A DNA stretch of 64,000 nucleotides from Pseudoteredinibacter isoporae (GTDB lineage Bacteria > Pseudomonadota > Gammaproteobacteria > Pseudomonadales > Cellvibrionaceae): positions 620,001 through 684,000 of the forward strand of contig NZ_JAAONY010000001.1 of NCBI RefSeq assembly GCF_011602085.1, written 5' to 3'. The notes under the pieces are model-generated. The model was not told the origin of the DNA and ran no database searches. It saw only the letters and a list, made by a program, of their open reading frames with translations. The translations under genes and the position numbers were made by a program. Shown here one piece after another: positions 34,500 through 42,074 of this stretch; position 1 is the stretch's first letter; every line of letters starts with the position of its first letter.

Positions 34500-35801
34500 T
34501 CAGGGGCAGTTACTGTTGCTCATCAGGCGCACAATACTGATGTCACCGTTGAGCCCCAATGCGGGCATATCGTAACGGGCCGTGCCTTTCTTACAGCTTT
34601 CCAGATTAAGCTCCAGCGTGCCCACTTTGCTGGTTTCCACGGTGTTATTGGCATCAAATCGACCATTGCGGGACTGGAACAGATCCAGCACCGCTCTGCG
34701 ACCGGAATATTTGCCTTGGGCTGTAAACCAGCGTTGCTCGGCACCGGGAATCTGGCCATTTTCGCTGCCAGCCTCATTGTTGTAGGTAAACCAGGCGCCG
34801 AACACTTGTTTGCTGCGATCGTCGAGATCCAGTAGCAGACCCTGCCCACTGGTGGCTGGTTCATACCAGCTGCCAACCGATTGCTGGCCGAAGCTGTGTT
34901 GGCTGATGTTGTCGATCCATTCGTACATGGCGTTGGCAATGCTTTTGCCGCTTTCCACTGTGACATTAAAAGGGTCGATGGCAGCAAAGCCATGGCCGCC
35001 ACCGTCGATGACATGGTATTGATAATCCAGGCCCACTTCTTCAGCTCGCTGATCAAGCAGTACGGAGTAATTGAACGACACAATGATGTCGTTACTGCCG
35101 TGCACAATAAATATCGGGGCCTCGCCCTGGTCAACGCTCTTCACCGCTTCATTGGGATTATCCAGCGGCAACAGGGCTCCTCCCCAATAGTTCACAACAA
35201 AGCTGATTCGATCCCGATTTGGCAGATCAATGCTGAAATCGTCGCTGATGTAGGCAAGATTGATAGCGGTAATTGCACCTGCAGAGCTGCCAATAAGGCC
35301 AATGTCGGAGATCTGGTAGCGATCTTCTCTGGAAATGAGCCATTCAAAGGCCGTGATCGCATCGTCCAGAGCTGCCTGGGCGGCTATCTGCTGCGCCAGT
35401 GGGGCTGCGACTCCGCTTTGGGTGGGCAGGTGGGAGACTCGATTCGAAGGAATGGGCTCATCACCCTGAAGGCGATAATTGATCACCGCAGCGACATAGC
35501 CCCGCAGCACCAGATCATTGGCCATATTAACCAACGCCGCATTCTCTTTACTGCCCGTTTGAAAGGAGCCGCCGTGAATCAGGATAACCGCCGGCCGTTT
35601 GGCAATGGGCTCACTGGGGTCATCGACGCCAGGTGTGTACAGGTCCAGTAGCAGATCTTTCGGTCCGCTTTGGGTGTCGCCCTGGCCATACACAATGTCT
35701 TTTTGTACGACTACGGCCGGCGGTACAGGGCTCAAGGCCAATGAAAACTGGGCAAATAAAAAGCAAATCAGTGCTTGGCTATATCTCATAAGAGGTGGCA
35801 A
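34500..35801 (-). CDS. Secreted alpha/beta hydrolase with C-terminal accessory domain
   Basis: A 433-residue protein. I choose TTG 35801 as start: AAGGAG lies 7 bases upstream, and a signal peptide (MRYSQALICFLFAQFSLALS) begins four codons later. The esterase/lipase domain (about residues 30-285) has the oxyanion HGGS in ILIHGGSFQTG and the nucleophile elbow GSSAGA. A C-terminal domain of about 120 residues with GSWYEPATSGQGLLLDL and AWFTYNNEAGS is a recurrent secreted module in Xanthomonas-like bacteria and other gammaproteobacteria. The substrate is unknown. It is divergent from pstS; its promoter looks like a sigma-70 type TTGCCT-16-TATAGT, and no Pho box points at it. Confidence 0.8.
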   Translation of the reverse strand: MPPLMRYSQALICFLFAQFSLALSPVPPAVVVQKDIVYGQGDTQSGPKDLLLDLYTPGVDDPSEPIAKRPAVILIHGGSFQTGSKENAALVNMANDLVLRGYVAAVINYRLQGDEPIPSNRVSHLPTQSGVAAPLAQQIAAQAALDDAITAFEWLISREDRYQISDIGLIGSSAGAITAINLAYISDDFSIDLPNRDRISFVVNYWGGALLPLDNPNEAVKSVDQGEAPIFIVHGSNDIIVSFNYSVLLDQRAEEVGLDYQYHVIDGGGHGFAAIDPFNVTVESGKSIANAMYEWIDNISQHSFGQQSVGSWYEPATSGQGLLLDLDDRSKQVFGAWFTYNNEAGSENGQIPGAEQRWFTAQGKYSGRRAVLDLFQSRNGRFDANNTVETSKVGTLELNLESCKKGTARYDMPALGLNGDISIVRLMSNSNCP

Positions 35802-35946
35802 GGTGGCTCTCCTTAGCGAATGTTCTGTCACCCTGTGCGAAGCATTGTGGGTGAGATCATGCTGGATGTCTGAAGTAGCAACTATATATAGGGCTCCATA
35901 AAAGGCAATAATACAAGTTGTAGATATGTCTATTTAGATGCCAGCT

Positions 35947-35990
35947 CTGTAACACTTCTGTCATATTACATTCATAGAATTGTCACCCGT
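35947..35990 (+). promoter_or_regulatory. Pho box: four tandem 11-bp half sites before pstS
   Basis: Four direct repeats of 11 bases are seen: CTGTAACACTT, CTGTCATATTA, CATTCATAGAA and TTGTCACCCGT. Each has a 7-base PhoB half site followed by a 4-base spacer, i.e. two adjacent Pho boxes. PhoB replaces the -35 contact. The cognate PhoB is encoded at 57252-57956. Confidence 0.92.
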
Positions 35991-35996
35991 AAAATC

Positions 35997-36002
35997 TAGT
36001 AT
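35997..36002 (+). promoter_or_regulatory. -10 hexamer of the PhoB-dependent pstS promoter
   Basis: TAGTAT lies 10 bases after the last 7-base half site of the Pho box array, the geometry of PhoB-activated sigma-70 promoters. No -35 is needed or visible. Transcription would start near 36009, leaving a leader of about 100 bases before the GTG start. Confidence 0.75.
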
Positions 36003-36106
36003 CGCCCTTGATTGAACATTCGGCTCAGTGGCCAGTTCATTAACATAGCGCGATTACAAGCAAACAGCGCTTTCGACTAGAAAAACACGATCCTCAGGAG
36101 GATAAC

Positions 36107-37195
36107 GTGAAAAAGACTCTCATGACCGCAACACTGGCTGCTGCAGCACTGGCTGGTACCCAAGTAGCTTCCGCTGCTCGTGATTACATCACTGTAGTAG
36201 GTTCTTCCACTGTATACCCGTTCGCAACCGTTGTTGCTGAGCGTTTCGGTAAGTCTACCCAGTTCAAAACGCCTAAAATCGAGTCTACCGGTTCTGGCGG
36301 TGGTTTGAAGTTGTTCTGTCAGGGCGTTGGTACCCAGCACCCGGACGTGACTAATGCGTCTCGTCGCATCAAGTCTTCTGAAGTTGATCTGTGTGCTTCT
36401 AACGGCGTAAAAGACATCGTTGAAGTTCTGATCGGTTATGACGGCATCGTTATCGGTAACGCCAAAGCGGCCGACACCATGAAGCTGACTCGTCGCGATC
36501 TGTTCCTGGCCCTGGCTAAAGAAGTACCAAACCCAGACGGTTCTGAAACTCTGGTTGCCAACCCGTACAAAACTTGGAAAGACGTAAACCCTGCGCTTCC
36601 TGCCAAGAAAATTGAAGTTCTGGGCCCTCCTCCAACGTCCGGTACTCGTGACGCCTTCGCTGAGCTGGCGATGGAAGGTGGTTGTAAGAAGTTTGGTTGG
36701 ATCAAAGACATCAAGAAGCAGTCAAAAAAAGCCAAGAAAGCTGGCGACAAAGCTAAAGCCAAGACTCTGAAGAAAAAGTACAAAGCGATCTGTCACAGCG
36801 TTCGTGAAGACGGTCCTTACATCGAAGCTGGCGAGAACGATAACCTGATCGTTCAGAAGCTGAATGCCAACAAAAACGCTTTGGGCATCTTCGGTTTCTC
36901 TTTCCTGGATCAGAACTCTGACATGATCCAAGGTTCTATCGTTGACGGTAAAGAGCCGACTTTCGAATCTATTGCTGACGGTTCTTACCCGGTATCTCGT
37001 CCGCTTTACTTCTACGTTAAGAAAGCTCACATCGGCGTTGTTCCTGGTATCAAAGAGTACCTGGCTGAATTCACCAGCGAAAAAGCGTTCGGTGAAGAAG
37101 GTTACTTGACTGAAAAAGGTATGATCCCACTGGGTGATTCCAAGCGCTCTCAAGTTGCTGCTGACGTTAAAAACCTGAAGAACCTGAGCATGTAA
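36107..37195 (+). CDS. pstS: Phosphate ABC transporter substrate-binding protein (PstS)
   Basis: A 362-residue periplasmic protein with a cleavable signal (MKKTLMTATLAAAALAGTQVASA). GTG start, AGGAGG 5 bases upstream. Phosphate-binding segments are VVGSSTVYPFATVVAE, ESTGSGGGLKLFC, NASRRIK and GTRDAF. At about residues 203-230 it has a lysine-rich stretch (KKQSKKAKKAGDKAK) not present in the E. coli protein. It is the first gene of the pst operon, followed by a stem-loop before pstC. Confidence 0.95.
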   Translation: MKKTLMTATLAAAALAGTQVASAARDYITVVGSSTVYPFATVVAERFGKSTQFKTPKIESTGSGGGLKLFCQGVGTQHPDVTNASRRIKSSEVDLCASNGVKDIVEVLIGYDGIVIGNAKAADTMKLTRRDLFLALAKEVPNPDGSETLVANPYKTWKDVNPALPAKKIEVLGPPPTSGTRDAFAELAMEGGCKKFGWIKDIKKQSKKAKKAGDKAKAKTLKKKYKAICHSVREDGPYIEAGENDNLIVQKLNANKNALGIFGFSFLDQNSDMIQGSIVDGKEPTFESIADGSYPVSRPLYFYVKKAHIGVVPGIKEYLAEFTSEKAFGEEGYLTEKGMIPLGDSKRSQVAADVKNLKNLSM

Positions 37196-37220
37196 TTCGG
37201 TTCGGAAAAGCAGCGATAGG

Positions 37221-37251
37221 ATAGCCCAGCTTCGAGCTGGGCTATTCGTTT
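37221..37251 (+). terminator. Stem-loop after pstS
   Basis: An 11-bp stem atagcccagct/agctgggctat with a 3-base loop is followed by a weak T-rich stretch (TCGTTTCT). It probably terminates part of the transcripts, or stabilises the pstS 3' end, so that the binding protein outnumbers the transporter. Confidence 0.6.
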
Positions 37252-37355
37252 CTACCCCAAGTCTTTTTTGCTTATATCAACAATAGCTCAATAGACAAGA
37301 ATAAAATAAAGTGGGTGCTTTTCGATTTACACTCTCGGTATAAAAGGACGTATTG

Positions 37356-37412
37356 ATGTCCAAGAGTGTAATTCTAAAAGTACCTGAACCCACGATTGCA
37401 GAGACACGGTGA
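37356..37412 (+). CDS. Putative 18-codon leader ORF coupled to pstC
   Basis: ATG at 37356 has AAGGA at 37344-37348, a 7-base spacing, and is followed by 18 sense codons (MSKSVILKVPEPTIAETR) and TGA at 37410-37412. The pstC ATG begins one base after that stop. The ribosome site for this short ORF is much better than that of pstC, so pstC translation may depend on ribosomes ending the leader. It is too short to recognise any family. An alternative view is that pstC starts at TTG 37396 in another frame. Confidence 0.4.
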   Translation: MSKSVILKVPEPTIAETR

Positions 37413-37413
37413 T

Positions 37414-38799
37414 ATGGACACCTCAACATTATTTGCCTTTTTAGCACTGCTAATGGCCGGCGCATTTATTCTGGGACGCGGGCGTTCGCTTGCCCAGGCT
37501 TCCAATGCGGGCGGTGTACGTGCCTTGAATTCCCTGCCTTCCTACTATGGCATGCTGACACTGTTGTGGTGCGGTATCCCAAGTCTGGCGGTTTTGGGTG
37601 CATGGATTATTTTTGATGACTTGTTCATTCAACAACTGTTGATTCAGTCATTGCCTGAGAACATTCGCAACCTGGATTCCACCGAACTCAGCCTGCGCAT
37701 TAACACCATTGAAAATATGGCGGCCTCGGGCATGGGCGCCAATGCCGAGCCCTATATTCAAGATGCCATCGCTACACTGAATCGTTTAAAGCAAACCAGC
37801 AGTTACGCCCTGACCGGGGTTGCCTTGTTGGTTGCAGTAATGACGGGTGTTTGGGGCTGGAGCCGAATTCAACCGCAACTGAAAGCACGTAACCAGGTAG
37901 AAAGCGCCTTTAAAATTATTTTGCTGGCCTGTTCCTGCCTGGCGATTTTAACCACAGTTGGCATTGTGTTGTCGGTACTGTTTGAATCGATTCGTTTCTT
38001 CAGCATGGTTCCTATTACCGACTTTGTGTTTGGTGCAGAATGGAGTCCGCAGATGGCCATTCGTGCTGACCAAGTGGGCGGTTCCGGGGCCTTCGGTGCA
38101 ATCCCTCTGTTTGTGGGTACCTTGCTGATTTCCCTGATCGCCATGATCGTAGCGGTTCCAGCGGGTCTAATGGCGGCTATCTACCTTTCAGAGTATGCCA
38201 GCACCAAAGTTCGCTCTCTGGTGAAACCGGCTTTGGAAATTCTGGCGGGTATTCCTACTGTGGTATACGGATTTTTCGCGGCTCTTACGGTTGCGCCGAT
38301 GATTCGCGACAGTGGCGGCCTGATTGGTTTAAGCGTTTCTTCTGAAAGTGCACTCGCGGCGGGTCTGGTCATGGGCATCATGATCATTCCGTTTGTGTCG
38401 TCTCTGTCTGATGACGTGATCAATGCTGTTCCGCAATCCCTGCGTGACGGTTCTCTTGGTTTGGGTTCCACTCAATCTGAAACCATTCGCCAAGTGGTTA
38501 TTCCCGCTGCCCTGCCTGGTATTGTTGGCGGCATTTTGCTGGCTGTATCCCGTGCCATTGGTGAAACCATGATTGTGGTAATGGCGGCGAGTCTTGCGGC
38601 AAACCTGACGGCAAACCCATTGGAGCCGGTAACCACCGTAACGGTACAGATCGTAACCCTGTTGGTGGGCGACCAAGAGTTTGACAGTCCGAAAACTCTG
38701 GCAGCGTTTGCTCTGGGCTTAATGCTCTTTATCGTGACCCTGGGTCTGAACTTCATCGCCCTGCATGTGGTGAAAAAGTATCGCGAGCAGTACGACTAA
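37414..38799 (+). CDS. pstC: Phosphate ABC transporter permease PstC
   Basis: A 461-residue inner membrane permease, 140 residues longer than E. coli PstC. The extra part is N-terminal: two membrane segments (MDTSTLFAFLALLMAGAFIL, about residues 1-20, and MLTLLWCGIPSLAVLGAWIIF) and a periplasmic loop of about 60 residues. The core shows AIPLFVGTLLISLIAM and the cytoplasmic EAA-like loop (GLGSTQSETIRQVVIPAALPGIVGG). Start ATG 37414 lies one base after the leader stop. pstA begins 52 bases downstream. Confidence 0.93.
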   Translation: MDTSTLFAFLALLMAGAFILGRGRSLAQASNAGGVRALNSLPSYYGMLTLLWCGIPSLAVLGAWIIFDDLFIQQLLIQSLPENIRNLDSTELSLRINTIENMAASGMGANAEPYIQDAIATLNRLKQTSSYALTGVALLVAVMTGVWGWSRIQPQLKARNQVESAFKIILLACSCLAILTTVGIVLSVLFESIRFFSMVPITDFVFGAEWSPQMAIRADQVGGSGAFGAIPLFVGTLLISLIAMIVAVPAGLMAAIYLSEYASTKVRSLVKPALEILAGIPTVVYGFFAALTVAPMIRDSGGLIGLSVSSESALAAGLVMGIMIIPFVSSLSDDVINAVPQSLRDGSLGLGSTQSETIRQVVIPAALPGIVGGILLAVSRAIGETMIVVMAASLAANLTANPLEPVTTVTVQIVTLLVGDQEFDSPKTLAAFALGLMLFIVTLGLNFIALHVVKKYREQYD

Positions 38800-38851
38800 T
38801 AGATAGTCCGCTCGATTGTCCTACTGACTTGCTAACTGAGTGAATAAGAAC

Positions 38852-40141
38852 ATGAACTCAACAGAAAAAATGAACACCATTGATCTGGTGAACAAAAACC
38901 TGGCCAAGCGCTACCGTGCTGAAAAGCGTTTTAAAGCGTACGGTATTGCCTCGATCACGTTCGGTATGATTTGCCTGGTGTTTTTGTTTACCGACATTAT
39001 TGGTAAAGGTTACACCGCTTTTGTACAGAGCTACATCAAATTGGAAATTACCCTTGATGCAGACACTCTGGACATCAGCGATCCCAGTGATCCGAATCAG
39101 ATTGCCGGCGCCAACTATATGGCTGCCGTGAAAAAATCATTGCGTGAGCGTTTTCCAGATGTGAGCGGCCGTCGCGACAAGCGCACTCTGTACAAACTGG
39201 TCAGTAATGGCAGTGGTTTTGATTTACGCAAAATGTTGGAAGCGGATCCTTCTATTTTGAACACCACTCAAACCGTTTGGTTGATCGCAGACGACGATAT
39301 TGATACCTATATCAAGTCGACGTCCAAAGACGGCAAGGCCTTCACGGGTCGCATGAATGAAATGCAGCAGGCCTGGGTGAAAAGTCTGGAAGACAATGGC
39401 GAAATTGAAACGCGTTTTAATACGGTCTTCTTCACCAATGGTGATTCCCGTGAGCCGGAGCAAGCGGGTATTCGCGGCGCGATCATGGGCTCATTGTTCA
39501 CGATGCTGGTCACCTTGATTTTGTCTTTCCCAATCGGTGTTGCCGCGGCAGTGTATCTGGAAGAGTATGCGCCGAAAAACAAGTGGACCGATTTGATCGA
39601 AGTCAACATTAATAACCTCGCCGCGGTGCCATCGATTATCTTTGGTCTGTTGGGTGTGGCGATCTTTATTGGCATGTTTGGTATGCAACGTTCCCTGCCG
39701 TTGGTAGGGGGTATGGTGCTGACACTGATGACCCTGCCGACCATTATTATTTCCAGTCGTGCTGCCATTAAAGCGGTACCGCCTTCGATTCGAGAAGCGG
39801 CTTTGGGAATTGGTGCTTCAAAAATGCAAATGATTCTGCACCATGTTCTGCCATTGGCCATGCCGGGTATGCTGACAGGCGCCATTATTGGTTTGGCTCA
39901 GGCCCTGGGTGAGACAGCGCCACTGCTGATGATTGGTATGGTGGCTTTTATTGTGGATATCCCCGGTGGAGTATCCGATCCGGCGACTGTGCTGCCGGTG
40001 CAAATTTTCTTGTGGTCTGACAGCCCGGAGCGTGCGTTTGTAGAGCGTACCTCGGCTGCTATTATGGTGCTGCTTGGCTTCCTGATCGTGATGAATGCCC
40101 TGGCAGTCTGGTTGCGTAAACGTCTGGAGCGCCGCTGGTAA
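38852..40141 (+). CDS. pstA: Phosphate ABC transporter permease PstA
   Basis: A 429-residue permease. After a first membrane helix (about residues 34-55) it has an uncommon periplasmic domain of about 160 residues ([18 protein letters not shown] to [10 protein letters not shown]) before the normal PstA core with [28 protein letters not shown] and [23 protein letters not shown]. This longer form also occurs in Pseudomonas. ATG 38852 is my choice; GTG 38840 and ATG 38870 are possible, none with a clear ribosome site. Confidence 0.92.
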   Translation: MNSTEKMNTIDLVNKNLAKRYRAEKRFKAYGIASITFGMICLVFLFTDIIGKGYTAFVQSYIKLEITLDADTLDISDPSDPNQIAGANYMAAVKKSLRERFPDVSGRRDKRTLYKLVSNGSGFDLRKMLEADPSILNTTQTVWLIADDDIDTYIKSTSKDGKAFTGRMNEMQQAWVKSLEDNGEIETRFNTVFFTNGDSREPEQAGIRGAIMGSLFTMLVTLILSFPIGVAAAVYLEEYAPKNKWTDLIEVNINNLAAVPSIIFGLLGVAIFIGMFGMQRSLPLVGGMVLTLMTLPTIIISSRAAIKAVPPSIREAALGIGASKMQMILHHVLPLAMPGMLTGAIIGLAQALGETAPLLMIGMVAFIVDIPGGVSDPATVLPVQIFLWSDSPERAFVERTSAAIMVLLGFLIVMNALAVWLRKRLERRW

Positions 40142-40161
40142 TCCCGGCCTTACAGCAAAGA

Positions 40162-41067
40162 ATGAATACAGGTGATACTATGGAAGCCACTGCAAGTGTC
40201 GACAACGCCGTGCAAGCGGAAGAAAACAAGTTAAAAACTATGAAAGAAGACGTAATTGAGCAACCCAATGTTGACGATATCGAAGGGACAGTAGGTACCC
40301 CCTTCGTTGAAAATGCCAAGATGTCCATGCGTGATGTAAACGTCTTTTACGCCGAAAAGCAGGCCATCTTCAATGTGGGTCTGGATATCGGTAAAAATGA
40401 AGTGGTTGCGATGATCGGCCCATCCGGTTGTGGTAAATCTACCTTCCTGCGCTGCTTGAACCGTATGAACGACACCATTGATATTTGTCGTGTTCAAGGT
40501 TCTCTCACTTTGGAAGGTCAGGACATTTACGACCCCAAGCTGGACGTTGTACCACTGCGCGCACGCGTAGGCATGGTATTCCAGAAGCCAAACCCGTTTC
40601 CGAAATCGATTTACGATAACGTGGCCTATGGCCCACGTATTCATGGTTTGACCGGCCGCAAGGCGGAACTGGATGAAATCGTAGAAACCAGTTTGCGCAA
40701 AGCCAGCTTGTGGGAAGAAGTAAAAGATCGTCTGCACGCACCCGGTACCGGTCTCTCCGGTGGTCAGCAGCAACGTTTGTGTATTGCCCGCACCATCGCA
40801 GTAAGCCCTGAAGTGATTCTGATGGATGAGCCTTGCTCAGCATTGGACCCGATTGCGACGGCTAAAATTGAAGAACTGATTGCAGAGCTGAGTGAAAACT
40901 TCACCATCGCAATCGTTACCCACTCAATGCAGCAGGCCGCGCGTGTTTCCAACCGCACGGCATACTTCCACTTGGGTAAATTGATTGAAGTGAATGACAC
41001 AGAAAAGGTATTCACTAATCCGGAACATGAACTGACCGAAGCCTATATCACTGGTCGATTTGGTTAA
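40162..41067 (+). CDS. pstB: Phosphate ABC transporter ATP-binding protein PstB
   Basis: A 301-residue ATPase. Walker [10 protein letters not shown] is at about 91-99, the Q-loop in [12 protein letters not shown], the signature [14 protein letters not shown] and Walker [14 protein letters not shown]. The N-terminus is about 45 residues longer than in E. coli (acidic, [19 protein letters not shown]); the start ATG could instead be 40180. It is translated 20 bases after pstA. Confidence 0.96.
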   Translation: MNTGDTMEATASVDNAVQAEENKLKTMKEDVIEQPNVDDIEGTVGTPFVENAKMSMRDVNVFYAEKQAIFNVGLDIGKNEVVAMIGPSGCGKSTFLRCLNRMNDTIDICRVQGSLTLEGQDIYDPKLDVVPLRARVGMVFQKPNPFPKSIYDNVAYGPRIHGLTGRKAELDEIVETSLRKASLWEEVKDRLHAPGTGLSGGQQQRLCIARTIAVSPEVILMDEPCSALDPIATAKIEELIAELSENFTIAIVTHSMQQAARVSNRTAYFHLGKLIEVNDTEKVFTNPEHELTEAYITGRFG

Positions 41068-41101
41068 TTGCTGGTTGAGCTAAGATCGAGGAGCTTTAAC
41101 A

Positions 41102-41818
41102 ATGGATAATCTTAATCTGGACCAGCATATTTCTGGTCAATTTAATGCCGACCTGGAAGAGCTGAAAACTCAGTTGTTGGAAATGGGCGGTGTTGTTCAG
41201 CAGCAGATCAGCGACGCCGTTGATGCCATCGAGCAGGCCGACAGTGAACTGGCTGAAAAAGTGATGGTGATTGAAGACGATGTCGATAATCGCGAAGTCA
41301 GTCTGGACGAAAACTGCACGACCGTTTTGGCGCGTCGTCAGCCAGCGGCTTCTGATTTGCGTATGGTGCTGGCGGTGTCAAAAGCGACCCGCGATTTGGA
41401 GCGCATGGGTGATGAAGCCCAGAAGATTGCCAAAATGGCGATCGCTCTGAACGAAGAAGGCCAGGCACCACACGGTTACGTGGAACTGCGCCATATTGGT
41501 GACATCGTTGAAAAAATGGTGAATTCAACTCTGGATGCGTTTGCGCGTTTCGATGTCGATACGGCAGTGAAAGTCGCCCGTGATGACAAAGCCGTTGATC
41601 GCGAGTACAAATCTGCCATGCGCGAGCTGGTGACCTATATGATGGAAGATCCGCGTTCCATTGGTCGTGTAATGAATATCATTTGGGCTTTGCGTTCACT
41701 GGAGCGCATCGGCGACCACGCTCGCAATATCGCCGAGCACATCGTTTATCTGGTGAAAGGTCTGGATGTTCGCCACACGTCTGTCAAGGAAATGGAGCGC
41801 CAGGTTAAAGACGCCTAA
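41102..41818 (+). CDS. phoU: Phosphate signalling protein PhoU
   Basis: A 238-residue all-helical protein made of two related three-helix bundles. The metal-binding E/DxxxD motifs are visible in DDVDNREVSLDENC and DKAVDREYKSAMREL. GAGGAG lies 8 bases before the ATG. PhoU links the Pst transporter to PhoR and keeps PhoB off when phosphate is ample. Last gene of the pst operon. Confidence 0.96.
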   Translation: MDNLNLDQHISGQFNADLEELKTQLLEMGGVVQQQISDAVDAIEQADSELAEKVMVIEDDVDNREVSLDENCTTVLARRQPAASDLRMVLAVSKATRDLERMGDEAQKIAKMAIALNEEGQAPHGYVELRHIGDIVEKMVNSTLDAFARFDVDTAVKVARDDKAVDREYKSAMRELVTYMMEDPRSIGRVMNIIWALRSLERIGDHARNIAEHIVYLVKGLDVRHTSVKEMERQVKDA

Positions 41819-41892
41819 GCTTTCTTCCCCTTTCTGAACTCGCTGCTTTCGACGAAAAGATAAGCATGAAAGTAGCGGGTTTCATCTGCCTG

Positions 41893-41910
41893 TCTTGATA
41901 GACATCAAGA
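41893..41910. promoter_or_regulatory. Dyad tcttgat-AGAC-atcaaga downstream of phoU
   Basis: A perfect 7-bp dyad with a 4-base centre lies between phoU and the diguanylate cyclase gene, followed by A-rich sequence and not T, so it is more likely an operator than a terminator. A TTGACA (41949-41954) and a TATACT (41941-41946) follow but do not combine into one well-spaced promoter. Confidence 0.35.
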
Positions 41911-42074
41911 AAAAGTATGGGTGATTTAAGCGGCATAGCCTATACTATTTGACAGTTTATATACTGCTAGGCTCCCTAATTTAGATACCTTTTAAGTAGT
42001 AGTATCGCCATTCCCGGCGTTTCGGTGGGCTTTAGTGTTTGTTCGAGCTATTGCCAGAAAACCAGAGCCGCCCT

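Noticed and set aside
34881..35651. 256-codon plus-strand frame inside the alpha/beta hydrolase gene
   Set aside because: Antisense to the esterase catalytic motifs; composition unlike a protein.
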